A stretch of 64,000 nt of DNA from Marinagarivorans cellulosilyticus (GTDB lineage Bacteria > Pseudomonadota > Gammaproteobacteria > Pseudomonadales > Cellvibrionaceae). A model generated the notes under the pieces. The model searched no databases. It had not been told where the DNA came from and saw only the letters and a program-made list of their open reading frames with translations. Made by a program: the position numbers and the translations under genes. Positions 55,617 through 63,026 of the stretch are shown piece by piece. The stretch covers positions 3,936,685-4,000,684 of the forward strand of contig NZ_AP023086.1 of NCBI RefSeq assembly GCF_021655555.1, given 5' to 3'. Position 1 is the first letter of the stretch. Every line of letters starts with the position of its first letter.

Positions 55617-56237
55617 TTATTCGAAAGCGCTTACATCACCGCAGCCGCGGCGCTGTATTTCGGGTTCATCACCGGTCATATCAATAACACTGGTTGCATC
55701 AAAGCCGCAAAAGCCACCATCAATTACAAGCTCTATTTGATGGTCTAGCGACTCTTTAATATCGTATGGGTCCGTTAATGGTGCGGTGTCGTTAGGTAAA
55801 ATTAACGAGCTGGACATGATCGGCTCACCCAAAGTTTCCATAATAGCCAAGGCTATAGGGTTATTCGGCACTCGCATGCCGATAGTCTTTCGCTTTGGGT
55901 GCATTAACCGGCGCGGCACTTCGGGCGTCGCATTAAGAATAAAGGTATAAGCGCCTGGCGTATGGCTTTTCAGCAATCGGAAATCGCTATTATTGACCTT
56001 GGCATAGGTTGCCAATTCTGACAAATCGCGGCACATCAAGGTAAAGTTTTTATGCTTGTCTAACTGCCGTATCGCTCGAATGCGATCAAGCGCCATCTTG
56101 TCACCAATATGACAACCCAATGCGTAGGCTGAATCGGTTGGATAAGCGATTAAACCGCCGGTACGCACAACTTCCACCACTTGATCAATCAAGCGTTGCT
56201 GCGGGTTTTCTGGGTGAATGGTAATAATTTTAGTCAT
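55617..56237 (-). CDS. yciO: Sua5/YciO/YrdC family protein (YciO-type)
   Basis: A 206-residue YrdC-fold protein. Family features are GGLIAYPTDSAYALGC, the KHKNFTLMCRDLSELA region (the usual KxR nucleotide-binding loop), TPGAYTFIL and PHPKR-like RLMHPKRKTIGMRVP. It follows yciV and precedes parE on the same strand. It is related to threonylcarbamoyl-AMP synthase (TsaC), but YciO is a distinct paralogue with weak or uncertain tRNA-modifying activity, so a t6A role is not claimed. Confidence 0.9.
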   Translation of the reverse strand: MTKIITIHPENPQQRLIDQVVEVVRTGGLIAYPTDSAYALGCHIGDKMALDRIRAIRQLDKHKNFTLMCRDLSELATYAKVNNSDFRLLKSHTPGAYTFILNATPEVPRRLMHPKRKTIGMRVPNNPIALAIMETLGEPIMSSSLILPNDTAPLTDPYDIKESLDHQIELVIDGGFCGFDATSVIDMTGDEPEIQRRGCGDVSAFE

Positions 56238-56300
56238 AGTTACTTTGCCTTAGGCACGCTGCCGAGCAGACGGAAACTGTAATATTGATATAGACGCGGT

Positions 56301-57134
56301 TCAAGCTGCAAGCCAGTCGTGCCATACCGGAGTTAATTCGGGCGCTAGTTTGCCAAAGCCACCTAGCGCTTGCCAGCCCGCATTTGGGCTATGGAAGTCA
56401 CTACCACAGCTGGCCAGCAAACCAAACTGCTGACACATCAAGCTCATATCCCGCGTAATGTTTGGGGTTTGCAAGCCGCTAATCACCTCTAGGGCATCGC
56501 CGCCGCAAGCTTTAAAGTCGGTAAGCAGGTCTCTCAATTTTGTCCGTGTAAGCTTATATTTTACCGGGTGCGCTACAACCGCTCGGCCACCAGCGGCGTG
56601 AATCCAAGCGACCGCTTGGCCAATTTCTGGCCAGTCTTGTTTTACGTCGCCTGGCTTGCCTGCGCCCAAATAGCGCTTAAATGCTTGCTCAACCGAACGC
56701 ACTGCGCCTGCTTTTACTAAGTATTGCGCAAAATGAGGGCGCCCTATTTCACCCTCTCCGGCAATGGCTTTGGCACCGTCATAAGCGTTTGCAATGCCAG
56801 CCTTTTCAAGTCGCTCAGAAATAATCCTAGCGCGTTTTTCTCGCACGGCAGCTTGTTGCGCAACGCCTTCAAGCAAGGTTGTATTGGTTAAATCTACATT
56901 CAGCCCAACGATATGAATACCGCGGCCTTGCCATAAACAAGACAGCTCTATACCCGTAATAAGCTGGATATCATTAGCAATAGCAACCTCTTGCGCCAGC
57001 GGCAAGCCAGCAAGGGTATCGTGATCGGTAATTGCGAGCAAATCCACACCGTGCAACTTAGCCCTCGACACCAGCTCGTCAGGCCGTAAAATACCGTCCG
57101 ACGCGGTGGTGTGGGTATGTAAATCTGCAATCAC
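56301..57134 (-). CDS. yciV: PHP-domain phosphoesterase (YciV/RNase AM)
   Basis: A 277-residue PHP-domain protein. Metal-binding motifs DLHTHTTASDG (residues 4-14) and ITDHDTLAG are clear, with further His ligands in the C-terminal GSDFHSPNAGW. The E. coli homologue dephosphorylates 3',5'-nucleoside bisphosphates and trims 5' ends of small RNAs. The context yciV-yciO on the minus strand with the yciI group divergent is a common gammaproteobacterial arrangement. Confidence 0.92.
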   Translation of the reverse strand: MIADLHTHTTASDGILRPDELVSRAKLHGVDLLAITDHDTLAGLPLAQEVAIANDIQLITGIELSCLWQGRGIHIVGLNVDLTNTTLLEGVAQQAAVREKRARIISERLEKAGIANAYDGAKAIAGEGEIGRPHFAQYLVKAGAVRSVEQAFKRYLGAGKPGDVKQDWPEIGQAVAWIHAAGGRAVVAHPVKYKLTRTKLRDLLTDFKACGGDALEVISGLQTPNITRDMSLMCQQFGLLASCGSDFHSPNAGWQALGGFGKLAPELTPVWHDWLAA

Positions 57135-57215
57135 TTAAAACTCCCATAATATGCACTGTTAAACCAAGGTTTACACGGCAAAACAAAGCATTTAAACAAC
57201 CCAACTGAGTAGGCA

Positions 57216-57959
57216 ATGACCGATAAAATAGCGCCCGATAATACAGTGACAAATAATAAAGAGGCCCCTAAAAAAGAAAACATGTGGCTAAACATTATCG
57301 TCAACGTTGCCATACCCACAATTATTTTAATGAAGCTGAGCGGCGAAACTAAGCTAGGGCCAACGCTAGCACTCATAGTCGCGCTAGCGTTTCCGATTGG
57401 TTACGGGGTTATAGATTACCTCAAAACACGCAAACTTAACTTTTTTTCTGCCCTGGGTGTCGTTAGCGTTATGCTCACCGGCGGCATGACCTTATTAAAG
57501 CTGCCACCGGAATATATTGCTATTAAAGAAGCTGCCATCCCCGCTCTATTTGGCCTAGCCGTTTTAGGTTCACTCAAAACGCGCTTCCCGCTGGTCAAAA
57601 CATTTATGTTAAACCCGCAAATCATGCAGGTCGAAAAAATTCAAAACGCCGTCGAAAAAAACCAATGCAAGCATGCTTTCGAGCAAACTTTAACCAATGC
57701 TTCCATAATGCTCGCTAGCTCATTCTTTTTATCATCGGTATTGAATTACGGTTTAGCCAAATACCTGCTTGTTAGCGAACCCGGCAGCGAAGCCTTTAAC
57801 GCAGAGCTTGGCACAATGACGGCCATGAGCTTCCCAGTAATTACCATTCCAACCATGCTGGTGTTTGTTGGGGCGATGTTTTATTTGTTCCGACAAATCA
57901 AAAAACACACAGGGTTATCGATTGACGACATTCTTATCAACCCAGATAACAACAAATAA
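57216..57959 (+). CDS. VC0807-like multi-pass membrane protein
   Basis: A 247-residue inner-membrane protein with about six hydrophobic segments. Sequence blocks LSGETKLGPTLALIVALAFPIGYG and AAIPALFGLAVLGSL recall the VC0807 family. It takes the genomic slot (divergent from yciV, before yciI) where the septation protein YciB is usually found, but it is not clearly YciB. Function unknown; role in envelope or septation is only suggested by location. Next gene follows 17 bases later. Confidence 0.65.
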   Translation: MTDKIAPDNTVTNNKEAPKKENMWLNIIVNVAIPTIILMKLSGETKLGPTLALIVALAFPIGYGVIDYLKTRKLNFFSALGVVSVMLTGGMTLLKLPPEYIAIKEAAIPALFGLAVLGSLKTRFPLVKTFMLNPQIMQVEKIQNAVEKNQCKHAFEQTLTNASIMLASSFFLSSVLNYGLAKYLLVSEPGSEAFNAELGTMTAMSFPVITIPTMLVFVGAMFYLFRQIKKHTGLSIDDILINPDNNK

Positions 57960-57976
57960 CTCCTTAAGGATTTAGC

Positions 57977-58270
57977 ATGTACTACGCCATTTTAAGTGAA
58001 GATGTAGAAAACAGCTTACCCTTGCGTAAACAGGCAAGGCCACACCACATTGAACGCCTAGAAAGCCTAAAAGTGCAAGGCAGGCTCATGTTAGCAGGCC
58101 CACACCCCGCCTCTGACGAGAACCCCGATGCCGGATTTACCGGCAGTTTAGTCATTGCCGAATTTGACAGCTTGAGTGACGCCAAAAGCTGGGCCGATGC
58201 CGACCCTTATGTAGCCGCTGGCGTCTACGCCAAGGTCACGGTTAAGCCTTTCAAAAAAGTTCTACCGTAA
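57977..58270 (+). CDS. yciI: YciI family protein
   Basis: A 97-residue dimeric alpha-beta barrel (ferredoxin-like) protein. Family motifs are the N-terminal YYAILSEDVENSLPLRK, RPHHIERLE with the conserved His, GPHPASDENPDAGFTGSL and the SWADADPYVAAGVY segment. YciI proteins are small putative enzymes of uncertain substrate. Ribosome site AAGGA lies upstream of the ATG. Second gene of a plus-strand series. Confidence 0.93.
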   Translation: MYYAILSEDVENSLPLRKQARPHHIERLESLKVQGRLMLAGPHPASDENPDAGFTGSLVIAEFDSLSDAKSWADADPYVAAGVYAKVTVKPFKKVLP

Positions 58271-58285
58271 CGGAGACCAAGAACA

Positions 58286-58963
58286 TTGAATTCTAAAATA
58301 TTCGTGCTGAGCGCCATTTTGCTGAGCACTCTTTTCAGCAGTAATAGCTGGGCACAAACGCGCTACATCACCGACAGTTTAATGGTGCCTTTGCGCTCAG
58401 GCCCCGGTAATGAGTTTCGCATTATCAACTCACGCATCCGTAGTGGCACCAAGCTGCAAGTATTGGACGAGCCAACCGGCGATTGGGCACAAGTAAAGCT
58501 GCCCGCTGGCACCGAGGGCTGGATTCGCAAGCAATACTTGCAAAACTCACCCGTAGCTAAAACCTTGCTCGAAAACGCACAAGCCAAACAAGCGCAAGCC
58601 GAGGCCACTTTAGCCGCTAAAACACAAGAACTTACAGAACTGCAAAATAAGCACGCCGAGCTGAAAAAAATTAGCAGCCACGTGCAAAGCGAACACGCTA
58701 GCTTAAGTACGGAATACCAAAACTTAAAAATTCTTTCTGAAGATGCTGTCAATCTTAGCTCCCGCTACCGCGACCTACTTGCCGAGCACGAAGTGCTACT
58801 GACCCAACACGATGCGCTCAAAGCAGAAAATGATAACTTGCGCAGTGACCAAACCATTAGCCACGGTCTCTATGCTATTGCACTATTACTGGCAGGTATG
58901 CTGTTGGCCATAGTGCTACCGATGTTCCGTCCACGCAAACGCTATAGCGACCAAATTCTTTAA
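58286..58963 (+). CDS. SH3-domain secreted/membrane protein (TIGR04211/YgiM-like)
   Basis: A 225-residue protein with a signal peptide ending SSNSWA, a bacterial SH3 domain (about 25-92: RYITDSLMVPLRSGPGNEFR), a coiled coil (about 95-190) and a C-terminal helix (about 195-215) with a basic tail. This is the layout of YgiM/TIGR04211 proteins, thought to work in the periplasm near the cell wall. The start is TTG at 58286 with GGAG upstream, just after yciI. Confidence 0.85.
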   Translation: MNSKIFVLSAILLSTLFSSNSWAQTRYITDSLMVPLRSGPGNEFRIINSRIRSGTKLQVLDEPTGDWAQVKLPAGTEGWIRKQYLQNSPVAKTLLENAQAKQAQAEATLAAKTQELTELQNKHAELKKISSHVQSEHASLSTEYQNLKILSEDAVNLSSRYRDLLAEHEVLLTQHDALKAENDNLRSDQTISHGLYAIALLLAGMLLAIVLPMFRPRKRYSDQIL

Positions 58964-58980
58964 TCCAGCAGGGATAACAC

Positions 58981-59649
58981 ATGAACTTACTTGAACTAGT
59001 CATAAAAAAAATACGCCTTGGCCTCGTAGCTTTTATTGCCTTAACCGCCCTACTACTCTGCGCGTGCGCCCCAAGCAAAACCGAACCGGTAGTGGAGTTT
59101 GAGACAAGCCAAGGGAAAATGATTATCCAGCTACACCCCGATTATGCCCCTAAAACCGTAGAGCTATTTTTAAAACACGTAGATGCTGGCTTCTATGACA
59201 ACACAATATTTCACCGAGTCATTCCAGAGTTTATGGCACAAGGTGGAGGTTTTTCTGAGGGCTTTGCCCGCAAAGAAGCGCTGGGCACCGTTGTTAATGA
59301 ATCGATAGGCGGGCTACCCAATGTTGTTGGCACCATTGCAATGGCACGTACCAGCAACCCCGATAGCGCATCTTCACAGTTTTACATCAATGTCGTCGAC
59401 AACCCCAACCTAGACGCCAAAGATGGCCGCCCCGGCTACACAGTATTTGGCACGGTTATTCAAGGCGCCGAGGTCGCTAAAACAATTACGCAACTGCCCC
59501 GCGGCAAGCACAGTGCCACTGGGCATCGCAACGCCCCTAACGACACTGTCTTCATCAAAGCCTCTAAACGCTTAAAACCTGCGCCAGCCATGGTATTTGA
59601 AACGCCAATCCCAACACCCACCGAAAGCGCCCCACAGGAAGCCCCTTAA
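58981..59649 (+). CDS. cyclophilin-type peptidyl-prolyl isomerase, lipoprotein
   Basis: A 222-residue PPIase with lipobox LLLCAC (mature Cys near 29), so probably anchored to an envelope membrane. The cyclophilin core is visible: YDNTIFHRVIPEFMAQGG, MARTSNPDSASSQFYINV and GYTVFGTVIQG. It catalyses proline isomerisation in exported proteins. A Pro-rich tail ends the protein. It overlaps pdxJ by one base. Confidence 0.92.
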   Translation: MNLLELVIKKIRLGLVAFIALTALLLCACAPSKTEPVVEFETSQGKMIIQLHPDYAPKTVELFLKHVDAGFYDNTIFHRVIPEFMAQGGGFSEGFARKEALGTVVNESIGGLPNVVGTIAMARTSNPDSASSQFYINVVDNPNLDAKDGRPGYTVFGTVIQGAEVAKTITQLPRGKHSATGHRNAPNDTVFIKASKRLKPAPAMVFETPIPTPTESAPQEAP

Positions 59650-60419
59650 TGAGCACAGCATCCTCAAGCATTGCTCTTTCGGTAAACCTGAACAAGATTG
59701 CGCTTATTAGAAACTCCCGAGAAGGCAACTACCCCAATGTTGTTGCCTTTGGCCAAAAATGCTTGGAGGCCGGGGCACAAGGGCTAACGGTGCACCCTCG
59801 TCCAGACGGCCGCCACATTCGACCACACGATGTCTACGCACTACGGAAATTGGTTAGCGACTTTCCCGGTACGGAATTTAATATCGAAGGCAACCCTTTT
59901 GCACCGCCCAAGGGGGATTACCCAGGCCTGATGGCGTTAGTCAAAGAAACTCACCCACACCAGTGCACACTAGTGCCCGATAGCGATAGCCAATTAACCT
60001 CCGACCACGGCTTCGACTTAACAGTAAATCGGCAGACTGTCGAAGTTATCGTCCAGCAACTGCGTGAGCTTGGCGTTCGCAGCAGCTTATTTATGGACCC
60101 AATAGTTGAGCAAGTAGAACTATCGGCCGCTATCGGCGCAGACCGTATAGAGCTGTATACAGGCCCCTTCGCCGAAGCTTTCCAGTGCAACGACAATAAC
60201 CTAAAGGTTTTGCTCGATGACTATATTCGCGCAGCCGAAACGGCCAAAGCGCTGAATATTGGCGTCAATGCAGGCCACGACCTCAATTTAGACAATATGC
60301 CACTCTTTAAGCAAGTACCCTACTTAGCCGAAGTTTCAATTGGCCACGCCTTTACTGTTGACTCTTTGCTCATGGGAATGGATGCCGCCTTAAAAGCTTA
60401 TTTAGAGATCTGCGCATGA
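59649..60419 (+). CDS. pdxJ: pyridoxine 5'-phosphate synthase, Bacteroidota-like form
   Basis: PdxJ joins 1-deoxyxylulose 5-phosphate with 3-amino-2-oxopropyl phosphate to make pyridoxine 5'-phosphate. The 256-residue TIM barrel has VNLNKIALIRNSR in place of the gammaproteobacterial NIDHxATLRNAR, then TVHPRPDGRHIR, TEFNIEGNPF, TLVPD and NAGHDLNLDN. These segments match the form I associate with Bacteroidota rather than E. coli PdxJ. It is not next to recO/era, its usual gammaproteobacterial site. Acquired or a second, divergent paralogue; activity is likely but unproven. Overlaps the next gene by 4 bases. Confidence 0.87.
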   Translation: MSTASSSIALSVNLNKIALIRNSREGNYPNVVAFGQKCLEAGAQGLTVHPRPDGRHIRPHDVYALRKLVSDFPGTEFNIEGNPFAPPKGDYPGLMALVKETHPHQCTLVPDSDSQLTSDHGFDLTVNRQTVEVIVQQLRELGVRSSLFMDPIVEQVELSAAIGADRIELYTGPFAEAFQCNDNNLKVLLDDYIRAAETAKALNIGVNAGHDLNLDNMPLFKQVPYLAEVSIGHAFTVDSLLMGMDAALKAYLEICA

Positions 60420-61204
60420 CACCCAGTGGCAACCAAGGGGATAGCCAAGCCTATCTCAATAAAAAAGCCGTCTTCGCGAAAGTGCTTACCATTTACGGCC
60501 GCAAACCGGTACTCGAAGCGTTAGAACAAGAGGGTATATCGCCATTTCGCTTACACCTTGCCGACAGTAACAAATCAGCCGGCATCATCGACGACGTTAC
60601 TCGGCTCGCCAAGGCTAAAGGCGCCGAAGTACTCTATCACTCGCGAGCAGCGCTAAGCCGGATATCTAAAAACAGCAAACAAGACCAAGGCGTTGCGCTC
60701 GACATACAATGCCAAGGTTTTACGACATTTGCAGAGTTTGAACAGAACTTACCGACCCATTTTGACCTTATCGCGGCAGATGCCGTAACAAACCCTCAGA
60801 ACTTAGGCATGATTATTCGCTCGGTCTGTGCGTCGCCATGCACAGCCTTGCTATTGCCAAACCAAGGCTGCGCACGCCTAGATGCCCTAGTCATCAAAGC
60901 CAGTGCTGGCACCTTATTTAAAGCCAATATTATTCGTTGCGACGACTTAAACGATGCCATTGTGCAGCTGAAAAAGCACAACGCGCAGGCATTTGCCTTG
61001 ACAGGCGGTGGCGAGCACAACTTGCAAAACCTGCCGTTAGACGGGCGCAATGTTTATGTAGTAGGCAACGAAACCCACGGTGTCAGCCCCGCCATTATAA
61101 AAAGCTGCCAGCATAAACTTGGCATTCCTATGGCTAACGCAGTGGAATCACTCAATGTGAGTATTGCAGCGAGCCTTGTGGCGTTTCATCGGCTGTATCG
61201 CTAA
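60416..61204 (+). CDS. TrmH/SpoU-family RNA 2'-O-methyltransferase
   Basis: A 262-residue SPOUT methyltransferase. An N-terminal RNA-binding domain (YGRKPVLEALEQ) precedes the knotted catalytic domain with motif 1 NPQNLGMIIRSV, motif 2 VVGNETHGVSPAI and motif 3 IPMANAVESLNVSIAASLVAFH. SAM binds in the knot, and a Gm-type modification of rRNA or tRNA is expected. Substrate is unknown. Its start overlaps pdxJ (ATGA), so the two are translationally coupled. Confidence 0.9.
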   Translation: MTPSGNQGDSQAYLNKKAVFAKVLTIYGRKPVLEALEQEGISPFRLHLADSNKSAGIIDDVTRLAKAKGAEVLYHSRAALSRISKNSKQDQGVALDIQCQGFTTFAEFEQNLPTHFDLIAADAVTNPQNLGMIIRSVCASPCTALLLPNQGCARLDALVIKASAGTLFKANIIRCDDLNDAIVQLKKHNAQAFALTGGGEHNLQNLPLDGRNVYVVGNETHGVSPAIIKSCQHKLGIPMANAVESLNVSIAASLVAFHRLYR

Positions 61205-61215
61205 CAACTAGTCAA

Positions 61216-62460
61216 CTAGGCGAGTGGTTCATCGCTATGAGGGGTGCGAATGGGCATGCAATCGCTTGGGCATTCACGCACCTTTTCTTCGGGTAAACTT
61301 GCAATACCAATGAGCGTGTCTCTAATTTCTTTTTGGCAACTAAAAGCCAATTTACGCAGTTTGCTTAAACCTAACGGCCCACCAGGTGCAGGGTTTGCCA
61401 GCAACTGCTCCGCCCCCATATTGAAAGGCAGCACACGGCGTAACAATAACTTACTTTGCAGTGCCAACAGCGATTTAAAACCCGCCAAATCAATATTACC
61501 CCAGTGGTATAGAGCCACCTCAGGCGGTAATTTATCGACCAACTTTTCGTAAAAATTGAGCGTACGCGACGTGGGGAAATCGCCAACATAAACCACCAAA
61601 CCATTATCTTGAACTGCAGCAATATAGCGCTGATACAAAGTAAGATCTTCGATAGTTAACACGTAGTCAGGCACCGATGTACGCTCAAAGCCGCGTATAA
61701 ACTCAGCACACAAGGCCGCACCCGACCACCCCCCAACATCAATCAGCTTATCGTCATCGCAAATTGCATCAAACGGGCCTCTCAAATGGAGCAGTGATGA
61801 ACTATGGATTAGCCCTAAGCTGGCCAGCTGATCTTCATAATCGAGCTCTTTAGCTGCTGGGTGAATCTTGGACTCACAAAACAGTGTAATAACCTGTTTA
61901 TGCTCGTCAAGCATATGGGCAGCACCAAACCAATCTAGGCTTAACGCCCGAATGCTTCGCCCACGCAATGGCTCTTTAGCGAGTTTTTTGGCCACAGTTG
62001 CGGCTATCACAACTTGCGCAATATGCTCTGGCCCTAACGATAAGTAGCGGGCACCTAAACGCCAGCGTTCACCAATTTCATTGATCTTATGATCAATCCA
62101 ATCCACACCACACTTTAATTCAAGTAAGGTTGTTGCCGCATTGGCCACCATATCAACCTGCGGCGCTATGCTTAGGTACTCTAAAAAAGCTTTACCTCGT
62201 GGTACGTGAATATGCTTGAGTGTTTCAAAGTCTTCTAACACTTTAAGGTGCCAGCCGCACTCGATTAAGCCCATATCCTCCAGCGGTTTAAGTGCATCAT
62301 GGCAAACTCGACGGCTGTTGGGGGATGCATAAACATAGCTACCAGCAAATTGGGATGACACTGGCAATCTGGCACCATCGACCACGCCGGTAGAGCGATT
62401 CACCAAATTAACCAATGTCTGGATTAGCTGCTGCGATACGGGGTCAAAAGCTTGAAGCAT
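61216..62460 (-). CDS. orphan JetD-like (DUF2220/Toprim-fold) protein
   Basis: A 414-residue protein. The N-terminal third looks like a winged-helix (SYVYASPNSRRVCHDALKPLEDMGLIE). The C-terminal domain resembles the Toprim-type nuclease domain of JetD, the DNA-cutting subunit of Wadjet plasmid-defence systems: a Glu in YVLTIEDLTLY (E271), a strand VVYVGDFPTSRTL, and YHWGNIDLAGF with D324. The first Asp of the expected DxD is Asn322. No jetA, jetB or jetC is nearby. So it may be a solitary relative with another role, or degenerate. It overlaps nothing and is followed on its strand by the TrmH gene end. Confidence 0.55.
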   Translation of the reverse strand: MLQAFDPVSQQLIQTLVNLVNRSTGVVDGARLPVSSQFAGSYVYASPNSRRVCHDALKPLEDMGLIECGWHLKVLEDFETLKHIHVPRGKAFLEYLSIAPQVDMVANAATTLLELKCGVDWIDHKINEIGERWRLGARYLSLGPEHIAQVVIAATVAKKLAKEPLRGRSIRALSLDWFGAAHMLDEHKQVITLFCESKIHPAAKELDYEDQLASLGLIHSSSLLHLRGPFDAICDDDKLIDVGGWSGAALCAEFIRGFERTSVPDYVLTIEDLTLYQRYIAAVQDNGLVVYVGDFPTSRTLNFYEKLVDKLPPEVALYHWGNIDLAGFKSLLALQSKLLLRRVLPFNMGAEQLLANPAPGGPLGLSKLRKLAFSCQKEIRDTLIGIASLPEEKVRECPSDCMPIRTPHSDEPLA

Positions 62461-62465
62461 AGGAT

Positions 62466-62840
62466 TTATACAGAACCGAAACGTTGATTGAGGTAATTAA
62501 TAATGTCACTCGACTCGTACATCCAAAGCACTTTGCCCTGCTCTTCTATTCGTAAGCACGGAACTTTTAACTTACCGCCTTCGATGCTTAACTCTTGCCG
62601 TTTACGCTGATCATTTTGCGCGTCACACACATTAATTGGGACGTTTAAAGCGTGAATTTTACGTCTAACTTTGATGCAAAAAGGGCACGCATAAAACTGA
62701 TATAACGATAACCCTTGCGCATCGATATTGGCGGCTTGCTGCTGTGCCTCGTTACGCTTAATGGGTTTGGGGCGCGAAACCCAATCACCAAACACTAAAA
62801 CCCGCCCCAAACCTTCTCGCAACATCTTTAACAACATCAA
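62466..62840 (-). CDS. glutaredoxin/glutathione S-transferase N-terminal domain protein
   Basis: A 124-residue thioredoxin-fold protein. An N-terminal helix and basic linker (1-40) precede a glutaredoxin-like domain with redox motif CPFC (YACPFCIKVRRK), the cis-Pro region KVPCLRIEE and MYESSDIINYL, the glutathione-binding end of the fold. It lies five bases upstream of the JetD-like gene on the same strand and is probably co-transcribed with it. Redox substrate unknown. Confidence 0.88.
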   Translation of the reverse strand: MMLLKMLREGLGRVLVFGDWVSRPKPIKRNEAQQQAANIDAQGLSLYQFYACPFCIKVRRKIHALNVPINVCDAQNDQRKRQELSIEGGKLKVPCLRIEEQGKVLWMYESSDIINYLNQRFGSV

Positions 62841-62963
62841 TACACCTTAAACAACAAACGTAAGGCCTTGTAATAACAAAGCCTTAAATACACAAAAAAC
62901 CTTACATAATAAGATAACGAATATCTCAGCAAACAATTGGCGCGGAGTGTACCAAAGAAACCC

Positions 62964-63001
62964 CAGCAGGCTGTAATACTAATCCTTTCTAGCAGCCCGC
63001 T
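62964..63001 (-). terminator. possible terminator downstream of parC
   Basis: On the minus strand AGCGGGCTG and CAGCCTGCT form a 9-bp stem (one G-U) with a long loop, about 25 bases past the parC stop, followed by GGGGTTTCTTT. The U tract is weak, so this is tentative. A second weaker hairpin (TAAGGC/GCCTTA) follows near 62861-62886. Confidence 0.35.
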
Positions 63002-63026
63002 GCGCCTAATGTTTTAAAACAATGGT

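Noticed and set aside
61216..62840. Complete Wadjet defence system
   Set aside because: Only a JetD-like gene is present; the neighbours are a glutaredoxin-like gene, a TrmH methylase and parC, and no condensin-like genes are in reach.
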